From: Verrucomicrobiales bacterium
GTDB lineage: Bacteria; Verrucomicrobiota; Verrucomicrobiia; Limisphaerales; UBA9464
DNA length: 45,793 nucleotides
Direction: 5' to 3'
Assembly (NCBI GenBank): GCA_005805505.1
Contig: SYMJ01000040.1
Coordinates: 1 to 45,793, forward strand
Shown: one piece after another, positions 10,302-20,146 of the stretch
Numbering within the stretch: the stretch's first letter is position 1
Layout of the letters: each line of letters opens with the position of its first letter
Made by a program: the position numbers and the translations under genes
Notes under the pieces: model-generated
What the model saw: the letters and a program-made list of their open reading frames with translations, nothing else
Database searches by the model: none
What the model was told of the DNA's origin: nothing

Positions 10302-11495
10302 ATGCCTGTGCCCTTTGCCGTTCCCACGGCCCGTCTCACCTGTTCGCGTTGTCGACGCCCGGCCTCCGCCTGCTGGTGCGCCGAGTTGACACCGGTCGAA
10401 ACGGCGACGCGGGTGGTGTTCTTGCAGCATCCCCGTGAGTCCCGGGTGGCCATCGGGACGGCCCGCATTGCGCACTTGGGTTTATCCCGCAGTGAACTCC
10501 ATGAGGGGATTGAATTTGCCGGTCACCCACGCATCGAGGAATTGCTGGCCCGACCCGGGACGGCCTTGCTGTTTCCCGGTCCCGGAGCTGTGGCGCCCGA
10601 CGCTCTCGAACGACCGCCCGAGACGTTGATCATCATCGACGGCACGTGGCCCCAGGCGCGCAAGATGGTGGCGCTCAATCCGGCGCTGCGGGCCTTGCCG
10701 CGCATCGGATTCATGCCGCGCAAGCCGGGCAATTACCGCATCCGCCGAGAACCTGACCTTCATTGTGTCGCCACCGTGGAGGCGGTGGTCGAAGTGCTCA
10801 GCGCCTGGGAGGGAGATGAGCAGCGGTTTTATCCGTTGCTCAGTGCTTTCGACGCGATGGTAGATCGTCAAATTGCCGCCACCGCCGCGCGCACGGCCCC
10901 CCCTCGACGTCGGTTAAAAAGAGCGGATCCGTGGTGGGAAAGCCCGGCCATGCCCAACCTCATGGCTTTGTGGCCCAGCCTCGTGGTGGTGGCTGGCGAA
11001 GCCAATGCTCATCGGCGGGACAGCCCCGTGGCTGGATCTCCCGAACTCCTCCAATTCGTGGCGATGCGGCCGGCAACGGGGGAAGTGTTCGAAGTGTTTT
11101 TGACTCCGCGCCGACCGTTGGCGGCTCGGGCTCACCAACACTTGGAAGTGCTCCAGGAGATGATTTTGGGCGGCCGAACCGTCGCGGAGGCGACCTCTGC
11201 TTGGAACGGTTTCCTCAAGCAGGGGGACCATTTGGTGGGTTGGGGTGATTTTGCGGTCCAACTTTGGGCGCAGGAATCGTGGCATCCCGAGTGCGAGCCC
11301 ATCGATTTGCGTATCGTGGCGGCCCATCGTCTCAAGCGCCGTCCGGGAACCGCCGCATTGGCTGCTCAATCGATTGGAGCCAACGTCGAAGGCCCGGCGG
11401 TGGCCAGCGGTCGGGCCGGTGCGGCAGTGCGGGTCATGTCGGCCTTCATTCGGCGACTGCTGGAAGAGCAGCGGGCGGGCTCAGGGCAAGCGTAA
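10302..11495 (+). CDS. DTW domain-containing protein (tRNA-uridine aminocarboxypropyltransferase-like) with a ~170 aa C-terminal extension
   Basis: TCSRCRRPASACWC Cys motif, LQHPRESRVAIGTARI, IIIDGTWPQARKM (DTW-type motif), FMPRKPGNYRIRREPDLHCVATVEAV. Confidence 0.85.
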   Translation: MPVPFAVPTARLTCSRCRRPASACWCAELTPVETATRVVFLQHPRESRVAIGTARIAHLGLSRSELHEGIEFAGHPRIEELLARPGTALLFPGPGAVAPDALERPPETLIIIDGTWPQARKMVALNPALRALPRIGFMPRKPGNYRIRREPDLHCVATVEAVVEVLSAWEGDEQRFYPLLSAFDAMVDRQIAATAARTAPPRRRLKRADPWWESPAMPNLMALWPSLVVVAGEANAHRRDSPVAGSPELLQFVAMRPATGEVFEVFLTPRRPLAARAHQHLEVLQEMILGGRTVAEATSAWNGFLKQGDHLVGWGDFAVQLWAQESWHPECEPIDLRIVAAHRLKRRPGTAALAAQSIGANVEGPAVASGRAGAAVRVMSAFIRRLLEEQRAGSGQA

Positions 11496-11504
11496 CCACC
11501 CGGA

Positions 11505-11651
11505 GGGTTGCTGATCGATCAGTGCCTCCATGATGTGGAGGCAACTCAATCCAAAGCGGTTCAATTCCCGAGCGGCATGGCTGAAGGTTGCCGCAGGATC
11601 GCTGTCACTCCTGTCGCCAAAGGCACCGGTCGGCGAGAGTCGGACTCCGAC
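11505..11651 (-). pseudogene. Remnant of an old-yellow-enzyme/NemA-like alkene reductase
   Basis: The minus-strand ORF 11481..11741 contains VGVRLSPTGAFGDRSDSDPAATFSHAARELNRFGLSCLHIMEALIDQQP. This resembles the VG(V/I)R(L/I)SP-G-F...(Y)LH(V/I)-E region of OYE-family reductases, with no flanking barrel. Confidence 0.55.
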
Positions 11652-11716
11652 GCATTCCGGTTGCCAAGCCCAGCGATGCAATCTTTCCGCGGGGAGGGTC
11701 TTGGCGAAGGGGAGGG

Positions 11717-12442
11717 TTACTGTCCGGGTTGATAGAACCAATCCACCTTGCTGTTAGCACCCTTGGAGAGGGTCTTCCAGGGCATGACGGCGGTGTGTCC
11801 GTCTGCCCACGCATAATTGCCGCCCTGACCGTGACGGACGTAGCGGAACAAGGCGACCCCCAGGCTGGGTGGGTACAAGTACCCGTAGTGCCACCACTCC
11901 AGACCCTTAGAGGGATCGAGGCCGTCGCCGTTCATCACGGTGTCCGAAGGCTTGGTGATGAGGGAGGTTTTTACTCGGTCCGCCGGGGTGTATCCGAGGT
12001 AGGCATAGTTGTGCCCATACCCACCGTAGCCCTGATATCCGGGAACATTGGCCGGGATGACGTTGGTGCCGATCTTGGCCGTGGGGCAGGCCACCACCTT
12101 GTCCTTGGCGACGAGGTTGGTGAAGTTGCGGTTGTCGGTGGCGATGTACGTGGAGATTTCAGCGAACCATCGACTCGGGGCCACCCACCCGGATCCGACC
12201 GGAGCCTCGGTGCCCGCGACCGGCAGAAAGTCGGTTTGGTCGCCCGCATACAGCAAGTAGCCCAAGACAATTTGCTTCTCGTTGCTCGTGCAGCGAATTG
12301 TTTGAGCCTTGGCCTTGGCTCGTGCCAGAGCCGGTAGAAGCATTCCTGCCAAGATGGCGATGATGGCGATGACGACGAGCAATTCGATCAGCGTGAAGGC
12401 ATGGCGGAACAGCACGGCCCTCGATGATGGAAAAGGTCTCAT
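11717..12442 (-). CDS. Prepilin-type N-terminal cleavage/methylation domain pseudopilin
   Basis: [46 protein letters not shown] and C-terminal [19 protein letters not shown]. Confidence 0.93.
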   Translation of the reverse strand: MRPFPSSRAVLFRHAFTLIELLVVIAIIAILAGMLLPALARAKAKAQTIRCTSNEKQIVLGYLLYAGDQTDFLPVAGTEAPVGSGWVAPSRWFAEISTYIATDNRNFTNLVAKDKVVACPTAKIGTNVIPANVPGYQGYGGYGHNYAYLGYTPADRVKTSLITKPSDTVMNGDGLDPSKGLEWWHYGYLYPPSLGVALFRYVRHGQGGNYAWADGHTAVMPWKTLSKGANSKVDWFYQPGQ

Positions 12443-12532
12443 GGATCTTTGACATGTCAGCCCGCCCGGCAGGGTCTGTCAAAGTGTGTCTTCGGCGTTG
12501 GCCGGGCTGGTTGAGCAAACTCAGTCGCGATC

Positions 12533-13219
12533 TCAGTCCCGCATGAAGTGGCAGGTGTAGCCGCCGGGGTTTTTGACGAGGTACTTTTGATGGTAGCCCT
12601 CGGCAGAATACCAGATGGAGGCGGTGGCGATCTCGGTGACCACGGGGCGGCGCCACTTGCCGGAGGCGTTGACCCGGGCCTTGACCGTCTCGGCCGTCGT
12701 TTTCTGAGTTTCGTTGAAGGTGAAGATGGCCGAGCGGTACTGGCTGCCCGCGTCATTGCCCTGGCGGTTGAGCGAGGTGGGGTCGTGCATGCGGAAGAAC
12801 CACTTCTCGAGCAACTCTTCGAGCGACAAGGTCTTGGGATCGAAGACGACTTTGACCGACTCGGCATGGCCCGACTTGCTATCGTGGGTGTCGTCGTACT
12901 TCGGGTTGGGCAGCCATCCGCCGGTGTATCCCGACTGAGTTTCGCGAACGCCGGGAATCTTGCGCAAGATCTCCTCCATGCCCCAAAAGCAACCGCCGGC
13001 CAGGTAGATGGTTTCCAGCCCTGGAGCGGGCTGTGGTGCCGGGGGCACGGCGGGTAGCGCCGCCGCGAGGTTGGTCGATGCGTTGATCGAGGTGGGTTGG
13101 GTCATGGGAGCCTTTTTCGGAGACGAGGTTTTCTGGGGAGCGTCCGCAGCGGCGACGGTGGTCTGGAACAGAACCAGCGAGGCGACCAAAAGGGACACGG
13201 TGGCAATCCAACGGCGCAT
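12533..13219 (-). CDS. msrA: Peptide-methionine (S)-S-oxide reductase MsrA with N-terminal signal
   Basis: IYLAGGCFWGMEEILRKIPGVRETQSGYTGG...FFRMHDPTSLNRQGNDAGSQYRSAIF...EGYHQKYLVKNPGGYTCH. Confidence 0.95.
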   Translation of the reverse strand: MRRWIATVSLLVASLVLFQTTVAAADAPQKTSSPKKAPMTQPTSINASTNLAAALPAVPPAPQPAPGLETIYLAGGCFWGMEEILRKIPGVRETQSGYTGGWLPNPKYDDTHDSKSGHAESVKVVFDPKTLSLEELLEKWFFRMHDPTSLNRQGNDAGSQYRSAIFTFNETQKTTAETVKARVNASGKWRRPVVTEIATASIWYSAEGYHQKYLVKNPGGYTCHFMRD

Positions 13220-13437
13220 GAGTCACCGATACCCTCACCGGCGCTCGGCGCAACCGCCAATTGCATGGAGGACCCAGGTGAGGAGGAAGGACGGATCCGT
13301 CCGGATGAGGGGACGCAGTCTATAATGCCCCTTGGGCTAACCGTGGCTTGAAGTCTCTCCAAGGAGCGTCAAGGTTGTTTTAAATTCTCCCTGAAGTTCG
13401 CCGGTTTTCCTGTGCTGTTTGTTAAACCCCTCCTGAA

Positions 13438-15783
13438 ATGAAGCTACGCTCCTCGATCCTCCGGTGCTGCCTGCAGTCCTCCCTGTTGCCGCTGTTACTG
13501 GCCACAGCAGTGCAGGCAGCTGACTCGTCACCGGCCGTGTTGCCCGGAACTCAACCGCTGACCCAGACGGGTGATTTGGCCCACGCCTTGGTCGGGGGCA
13601 TCGACCGCTATTTGGACCGGGTCCTGGCGGCTTCACCCCAAACCCGCGCCCGCCATTGGAACCGGGACCTCAACTCGCCGGAGGCCTATGTGAAGTCCAT
13701 CGAGACCAACCGCCAGCAACTGGCCCGCATTCTCGGTGTGGTGGACGCTCGCGGGCCGGCGCAACTGCGGATTTCGGCACCGGTCTCGGGTGGCTCTTCC
13801 GGTAATCTGGCAGAAGTGGGCCGCGGCCGCGGATTTAAGATTTTCTCGGTGAGTTGGTCGGTGGTTCGTGGAGTGGAGGCCGATGGCTTAATGCTCGTTC
13901 CTGATGGCGAGGCCAAGGCTTTCGTAGTGGCCATTGCCGATGCGGATCAGACGCCGGAGCAACTGGCCGGTCTTCAGGCGGGCGTCCCGGAGTCCGATCA
14001 ATTTGCTCGCCGGTTGGCCGAACGCGGATGTCGCGTGCTCATTCCCGCGCTGGTTGATCGCTCCGATACTCACAGCGGATTGCCCGGGTCGCGCAAGCTC
14101 AAGCAATCCCAGCGTGAGATGCTGTGGCGGGCCTCCTACGAAATGGGGCGCACCGTGCAGGGCTATGAAGTGCAGAAGGTGTTGGCTGCCGTGGATTGGC
14201 TCGGTTCGCAGCAGTCGGCCTCGGGATCTAAGAAGCCTGTGGGCGTGATCGGTTACGGCGAGGGCGGTATGGTTGCGTGCTTTGCTGGAGCCTTGGATCC
14301 CCGCATCGATGTCACGGCCGTCAGTGGGTTTCAGGTGAATCCGCGCCTGCATAACGAACCCATTGACCGGAACGTCTGGTCGCTGACCGACCAGTTCGGC
14401 GCGGGCGAAATTGCCGGGCTCATCGCACCCCGTGGATTGGTTTGGGTGCATGGAAAATTCCCCGAGACTCAGTATCCCGCCAAATCGGGCCAGTCCCACC
14501 ATGGCGCCGCACCCGGTAAACTGGGGCGTCCCGATCCCGAGGTGGCCCGGCAAGTTCTCGAAGAGGCGGGGGCTTGGTTGAAAGGGGTGCCCGGGCTAGA
14601 TCAATGGAAGCTCGTCGAAGCTCAGCCGGATGAGTTGTTCAATGATGAGGCCTTGGGTGCGTTCGGCGATCGGTTGGGGCTGCCAGAGGCCCCCGCAGCA
14701 TCCGCCGCTGCTTCTGCTCTCCAACCGCTCCCAGACAACACGGCGCGTCAGTTGCGTGCGTATTCTCAAATTTTGGAAGACACCCAGTGGCTCATGCGTG
14801 AGTCCGAGTTCACGCGTGCTGCATTTTGGAACAAGGCGGACCGCAAGAATGCCGACACCTTCGCTCAGAGCACCCGCGCCTATCGGGAATATTTATTGAA
14901 GGAGGTCATCGGCCCCATTCCGCCGGCCTCGCTGCCAGCCTCACCGCGGACCCGGAAACTCATTGAGACCAATGGCATCACCGCCTACGAGGTGATGCTC
15001 GACGTGCATCCGGATGTGGTGGCCTACGGAATCCTCGTCGTGCCCCGCGGACTCAAGCCCGGCGAGAAGCGTCCGGTGGTGGTTTGCCAACACGGGCTCG
15101 AGGGCCGGCCGACGGATGTGGCCGATCCGCGCATCGACGCCGGAGCGTATCACACGTACGCGTGGCGATTGGCCGAGCGCGGCTTCGTGACCTTCGCACC
15201 GCAAAATTGCTACATCGGCGAGAACCGCTTCCGTCAGGTGCTGCGCAAGGCCCAACCGCTCAAGCTCACGCTCTGGTCGTTCATTCACCGCCAGCACGAG
15301 GTTATCTTGGATTGGTTGGCCTCGCAGGAGTTCGTGGACCCCTCGCGCATGGCTTTTTACGGGCTGAGCTACGGCGGCAAGACAGCCATGCGCATCCCGC
15401 AGGTCATCGACCGTTATTGCCTGAGCATTTGCTCGGCCGACTACAACGAGTGGATTTGGAAGAACGTCTCGGCTCGATCGAGCTACAGCTATTTGTATGG
15501 GGGTGAGTACGACATGCCCGAGTTCAATTTGGGCAACACATTCAACTACGCCGAGTTGAGTTGGCTCATGATTCCCCGGCCGTTCATGGTGGAGCGCGGC
15601 CATGACGACGGTGTCGGGCCCGATGAGTGGGTGGCCTACGAGTTCGCTAAGACCCGTCGGCAGTACGTCAAGCTGGGCTTGGGTGACCGCACCGAGATCG
15701 AATTCTTCGACGGGCCCCACACCATCCACGGCAAGGGCACCTTCGACTTCTTGCACCGTCACCTGCACTGGCCGAAGCCCTAA
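13438..15783 (+). CDS. Tandem alpha/beta-hydrolase (acetylxylan-esterase/dienelactone-hydrolase-like) exported protein
   Basis: Signal peptide. Two hydrolase-like halves with VIGYGEGGMVACFAGALDPRI and MAFYGLSYGGKTAMRIPQVIDRY. Confidence 0.82.
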   Translation: MKLRSSILRCCLQSSLLPLLLATAVQAADSSPAVLPGTQPLTQTGDLAHALVGGIDRYLDRVLAASPQTRARHWNRDLNSPEAYVKSIETNRQQLARILGVVDARGPAQLRISAPVSGGSSGNLAEVGRGRGFKIFSVSWSVVRGVEADGLMLVPDGEAKAFVVAIADADQTPEQLAGLQAGVPESDQFARRLAERGCRVLIPALVDRSDTHSGLPGSRKLKQSQREMLWRASYEMGRTVQGYEVQKVLAAVDWLGSQQSASGSKKPVGVIGYGEGGMVACFAGALDPRIDVTAVSGFQVNPRLHNEPIDRNVWSLTDQFGAGEIAGLIAPRGLVWVHGKFPETQYPAKSGQSHHGAAPGKLGRPDPEVARQVLEEAGAWLKGVPGLDQWKLVEAQPDELFNDEALGAFGDRLGLPEAPAASAAASALQPLPDNTARQLRAYSQILEDTQWLMRESEFTRAAFWNKADRKNADTFAQSTRAYREYLLKEVIGPIPPASLPASPRTRKLIETNGITAYEVMLDVHPDVVAYGILVVPRGLKPGEKRPVVVCQHGLEGRPTDVADPRIDAGAYHTYAWRLAERGFVTFAPQNCYIGENRFRQVLRKAQPLKLTLWSFIHRQHEVILDWLASQEFVDPSRMAFYGLSYGGKTAMRIPQVIDRYCLSICSADYNEWIWKNVSARSSYSYLYGGEYDMPEFNLGNTFNYAELSWLMIPRPFMVERGHDDGVGPDEWVAYEFAKTRRQYVKLGLGDRTEIEFFDGPHTIHGKGTFDFLHRHLHWPKP

Positions 15784-15818
15784 ATTCAGAATCTAAAAAT
15801 CCGGAACTCCAAGAGCCC

Positions 15819-17264
15819 ATGAAATCCACGTCCATTCGTCGCCGGCCCTTCTTGCGCATGACCGGTTTGGTCGGCCTGGCCACCGCGGCCGGCGGGATCG
15901 CCCGTGCTGAGGAGACCGCACCGGAGCTGCACATCGAAGGGTATGCCGGACTCGTCAGCTATCCGCAGGGGGCTGAACTGACCCTTCATGTCTCCTCCAG
16001 CCAGCGGCGGTATTCTGTCGAAATCACCCGCATGGGTGCTCAGCGAACGGTGGTCTGGAAGGGGACCTCGGAGACGGGCGCGATCCAGCCGGTGCCGGAC
16101 AATGCCTCGTCGCACGGATGCCGCTGGCCGGTGGGCCTCCGGGTGCCCATCGCCGCGGATTGGAAGTCGGGCTACTACCAAGTTCAGTTCCGCGTGGAGG
16201 ATCATGGGGGCAACTACGTGCGGCGCACGCACCGGGTGGCCGACTCCAGTTGCTTCTTCATCGTGCGAGCAGCGCAACCGGGACGGGATTCGAAGATCCT
16301 CCTGCAGTTCTCCACCAACACCTACAACGCCTACAACAACTGGGGCGGGTTCAGTCTTTATGCCTTCAATGGTCGCGGGGGCAATCAGGGGCACCGGGTG
16401 TCCTTCGAGCGTCCGCCCGGATCGCAGTTCTCGAGCTGGGAACAGGCCTTCGTTGAATGGGCCGAGTCGCACGGATACACCTTCGAGTACGCCGCCAATA
16501 GCGACCTCGAGTCGCACCCGGAAATCCTCAAGGCCTACAAGCTGGTGCTCAGTGTGGGTCACGACGAGTACTGGTCGACCCCCATGCGGGACAATTTGGA
16601 GAAGTTCATCGGCGACGGCGGCAATGTGGCTTTTTTTAGCGGCAACACGTGCTGCTGGCAGGTGCGTTCCGAGGAAAACGGGTCGGCGCTGACGTGCTGG
16701 AAACAGAACGTCCAACAAGATCCGGTGTTCGTGGCCCGCGGCAGTCAGGCCACGCTCTCCTCCCTGTGGGGGCACCATTTGATCCAGCGTCCGGAGAACC
16801 AGCTCACGGGCGTGGGCTTTCTCTGGGGCGGCTACCACAAGAGCCATGGGCAGCTCATGGACGCGTCGGGGGCTTTCAATGTCCACCGTCCAACCCATTG
16901 GGTGTTCGAGGGCACCTCGCTCAAGACCGGTGATAGTTTCGGGGCCAAGGACACCATCGTGGGTTACGAGTGCGACGGTTGCGAACTGGAGTGGCAGGAG
17001 GGGTTGCCCAAGCCCACCCATCGCGATGGCACGCCGGCGAACTTCGAAGTGCTGGCGACGGCCCCGGCCCAATGGCATCCGGATGACTGCGAGTGGTACG
17101 AACGTTGGCAACCCGGTCGCAAGGGACACGCCGTGCTGGGCACGTACACCCGCGGAGGCACGGTGTTTACTTGTGGCTCGACCGATTGGTCCCACGGGCT
17201 TCGCGGGCGGGATCCGATGGTCGAACGCATCACTCGCAACGTCCTAGATCGACTGGGAAAATGA
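15819..17264 (+). CDS. N,N-dimethylformamidase large (beta) subunit-like protein
   Basis: STNTYNAYNNWGGFSLYAFNGRGG...LSVGHDEYWSTPMRDNLEKFIGDGGNVAFFSGNTCCWQVR. Twin-arginine-like N-terminus. Confidence 0.85.
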   Translation: MKSTSIRRRPFLRMTGLVGLATAAGGIARAEETAPELHIEGYAGLVSYPQGAELTLHVSSSQRRYSVEITRMGAQRTVVWKGTSETGAIQPVPDNASSHGCRWPVGLRVPIAADWKSGYYQVQFRVEDHGGNYVRRTHRVADSSCFFIVRAAQPGRDSKILLQFSTNTYNAYNNWGGFSLYAFNGRGGNQGHRVSFERPPGSQFSSWEQAFVEWAESHGYTFEYAANSDLESHPEILKAYKLVLSVGHDEYWSTPMRDNLEKFIGDGGNVAFFSGNTCCWQVRSEENGSALTCWKQNVQQDPVFVARGSQATLSSLWGHHLIQRPENQLTGVGFLWGGYHKSHGQLMDASGAFNVHRPTHWVFEGTSLKTGDSFGAKDTIVGYECDGCELEWQEGLPKPTHRDGTPANFEVLATAPAQWHPDDCEWYERWQPGRKGHAVLGTYTRGGTVFTCGSTDWSHGLRGRDPMVERITRNVLDRLGK

Positions 17265-20026
17265 GCCTGTCCCGATTTGGGTCCATTCGACGGCGCGCCG
17301 CTGGGGTCGCTGGTTGGGTTTGTGCGACCGGTCTGCTGTCCGTCGTCGCGATGGGTGTGCCGGGCCGGTCGGCAGACTCCGTCGATTTTAACCACGATGG
17401 GGTGCCGGAGACGCTGATCCATCAGCCCGGTAAAACCGTCTTGCAGAAACCCGAGGGCCAGCCGGTCGACTTTCAGTTTCCCGAGGGAGTTTCCGTGCTC
17501 GATGCCCAAGGCAAGGATTCCGGGCTGCGTTGGGTAGACCTCAACGGCGACGGGTTTGCAGACCTCATTCAGTCCCATCCGGAGGGCTACGCCATCCATC
17601 TCTGGAACCGCAATGTTCGAGCCGAACTGGGTTGGACCAAGGGTTGGTCGCAATTCGTCCGGTCCGCTCGTCGCACCGGGGCCGATGACGAGCCACCGTC
17701 TCTGGTTGGTACGACGGTGCGCGTGGTCGATGGGGTGTTGCTCATCGAAACTCCGGCCACCGGTGCGCAGCCTGCCCGAACCCAGCGGATCTCTGCCCGC
17801 GAACTCATCGCCGTGCGCATGCCGCCTCCCAAATCCCCGGAAGAGGCGTTGGCGTCCATGCGGTTGCCGGAAGGTTTCCAAATCGAGTTAGTGGCGTCTG
17901 AGCCGTTAGTGATCGATCCGGTTCACCTCAACTGGGACATGCAAGGGCGGTTGTGGGTGGTCGAGATGCGCGACTACCCGTTGGGCCTCGACGGCAAAGG
18001 CAAACCCGGTGGCCGGGTGAATATTCTCCACGATGACAATGGCGATGGGCGCATGGATCGCGTGGTACCGTTCCTCACCGACCTGGCCTTTCCTTCGAGC
18101 GTGTTGCCCTTCGGAAAGGGTGCGCTCATTGCGGCGGCCCCTGACTTGTTCTACGCCGAAGACACCGATGGGGACGGGCGTGCTGATGTGCGACGCGTGC
18201 TCTTCACGGGCTTCACCGAGGGCAATCAGCAGCACCGCTTCAATGGATTCGAATGGGGTCTCGACGGCTGGCTTTACCTCGCCAACGGCGAGAGCGGCGG
18301 GACGGTGAAAAGTCTCCAGACCGGCAAGACCTTGTCCATTAGCGGACGCGATTTACGGATGAATCCGGACACCGGCGAGATGGAGACCGTCTCGGCCCAA
18401 ACCCAGTTCGGTCGTCGTCGCGATGATTGGGGTCACTGGTTCGGCAACAACAACCCCAGCTGGCTGTGGCAAGTGACCTTGCCCGAGCACTACCTCCGCC
18501 GAAATCCGAAGGTGGCGGTGAAGCGGGTGAGCCAGATGCTGGCCCAACGCGAAGATTCTACCCGGGCCTTCCCGGCCTCCGCGCCCTTGATCCGACCCAA
18601 CCAACCGTGGTCGCTAAACCATGTGACCAGTGGGTGTAGCCCCACTCCGTACCGCGATGACTTGTTCGGGCCGGCTTACGCGCACTCGGTCTTTATTAGC
18701 GAACCGGTCCACAACGTGATTCATCAGGAAGTGCTCAGTGCCCGGGGCAGCGCCTTGCACAGCCAGCGGGCCGCCGGCGAGGAGCGTTCCGAATTCCTGG
18801 CCAGCACCGATAACTGGTTCCGGCCCACGACCCTGCGGGTAGGCCCCGACGGGGCGTTGTATGTCGCCGACATGTACCGCTTCATCCTCGAGCATCCGGA
18901 GTGGATTTCCCCGGAGATGCAGGCTCGGGTGAAGCAGCGAGCGGGCGACGACCGTGGTCGCATCTACCGCATTTCCCCTCGCGGGGCCGCGCGGCGTCCT
19001 ATCCCGAAGCTGGGCCTTCTGGACACAGCGGGGTTGGTCGCGGCCATGGATTCACCCAATGGCTGGCAGCGAGACTCGGTCCAAAGACTCTTGGTTCAGC
19101 GAGGTGACGCAGGAGGTGCCGCTGCCGGCCTGCGTGGGTTTATTTCGCCGGACCATCGCCCACAAGTTCGCGTGCAGGCTTTGGCCACCTTGGGTTTGCT
19201 GAAAGGGGGCCTCGATGCAGCGACGGTGATCACGGCCCTAGCCGACCCACATCCGGGAGTCCGACGCCAAGCCTTGGAGCAATCGGAACGTCTGGCATCC
19301 AGTCACCCGGAGGTCTTTCCGTTGGTGGCTGCCTTGGCGCGCGATCCGGAGGCCTCGGTGCGATTGCAGGCGGCCTTCACGTTGGGGCAATGGCCCGCGG
19401 AGCCGGCCGAACCGGTCTTGCGCGAACTGGCCACCCGGGATGGCGGCGATGAACTCATTCTCACGGCTATCCAGACCTCCTTGCGACCGGACAGTGCATT
19501 GTTCACCGCGTTGAAATCGGGCCAAAAGGCTGCGCCCGCGGCGACGACCCCTGTTCTGAAACCGAGTTCGGCCGATCGAGCGCAGGTCATCGCGCAGTAC
19601 ACCGCCAGCACCGCTTTACTGAAGGGCGACCCCCGACGAGGACACGGTGCTTTCACAAGCCTGTGTGCCGGATGCCATCGCCTGCGGGGCGAAGGCCAGG
19701 AGGTGGGCCCCGATCTCGGCATGGTTGCTGACAAACCTTTGGATTGGATGCTCATGGCCATCCTGGATCCCAGTCAGGCTGTTGAGGCGCGCTACCGGGC
19801 GTGGACCCTGCAACTCACCGATGGGGAATCCCTCACCGGACTCATCGCCGCCGAGACAGCCAACAATTTGGTGATGCGGTATGCCGGCACCAGCGAGCAA
19901 CCTGTCCTGCGTTCAGCCATTCGCAGCATCACCGCCCAGTCCGCCTCCCTCATGCCCGCTGGCTTTGAGTCGGCGCTGAAGCCTCAGGAGTTCGTCGACT
20001 TGCTGGCCTGGATCCGGGGCGAGTGA
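17261..20026 (+). CDS. PVC-type heme-binding CxxCH protein (membrane-bound dehydrogenase-like domain, HEAT repeats, cytochrome c domain)
   Basis: ATG at 17261 overlaps the preceding TGA (ATGA). MRLPEGFQIELVASEPLVIDPVHLNWDMQGRLWVVEMRDYP and SLCAGCHRLRGEGQEVGPDLGMV. The ORF-track start at 17093 lies inside the upstream gene. Confidence 0.92.
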   Translation: MSLSRFGSIRRRAAGVAGWVCATGLLSVVAMGVPGRSADSVDFNHDGVPETLIHQPGKTVLQKPEGQPVDFQFPEGVSVLDAQGKDSGLRWVDLNGDGFADLIQSHPEGYAIHLWNRNVRAELGWTKGWSQFVRSARRTGADDEPPSLVGTTVRVVDGVLLIETPATGAQPARTQRISARELIAVRMPPPKSPEEALASMRLPEGFQIELVASEPLVIDPVHLNWDMQGRLWVVEMRDYPLGLDGKGKPGGRVNILHDDNGDGRMDRVVPFLTDLAFPSSVLPFGKGALIAAAPDLFYAEDTDGDGRADVRRVLFTGFTEGNQQHRFNGFEWGLDGWLYLANGESGGTVKSLQTGKTLSISGRDLRMNPDTGEMETVSAQTQFGRRRDDWGHWFGNNNPSWLWQVTLPEHYLRRNPKVAVKRVSQMLAQREDSTRAFPASAPLIRPNQPWSLNHVTSGCSPTPYRDDLFGPAYAHSVFISEPVHNVIHQEVLSARGSALHSQRAAGEERSEFLASTDNWFRPTTLRVGPDGALYVADMYRFILEHPEWISPEMQARVKQRAGDDRGRIYRISPRGAARRPIPKLGLLDTAGLVAAMDSPNGWQRDSVQRLLVQRGDAGGAAAGLRGFISPDHRPQVRVQALATLGLLKGGLDAATVITALADPHPGVRRQALEQSERLASSHPEVFPLVAALARDPEASVRLQAAFTLGQWPAEPAEPVLRELATRDGGDELILTAIQTSLRPDSALFTALKSGQKAAPAATTPVLKPSSADRAQVIAQYTASTALLKGDPRRGHGAFTSLCAGCHRLRGEGQEVGPDLGMVADKPLDWMLMAILDPSQAVEARYRAWTLQLTDGESLTGLIAAETANNLVMRYAGTSEQPVLRSAIRSITAQSASLMPAGFESALKPQEFVDLLAWIRGE

Positions 20027-20146
20027 GGGGTGGAAGCGGTCCCGGTGAAGCGCTGCCTAGACCGTAGCGGCAATCCAGGATGTAGCCTGATGAGACTCCT
20101 ATTCCGAAGGGCCTCCTATTCCCATGAGCCTACTATTTTGATGAGT

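Noticed and set aside
15786-17195. 469-aa minus-strand ORF opposite the dimethylformamidase-like gene
   Set aside because: Shadow ORF of a high-GC gene. The plus strand has clear family motifs; the antisense translation is low-complexity and unrecognisable.
17093-17260. Extra 56 N-terminal codons of the heme-binding protein ORF
   Set aside because: They lie inside the upstream gene. ATG 17261 gives a signal-peptide-like start with an ATGA overlap.
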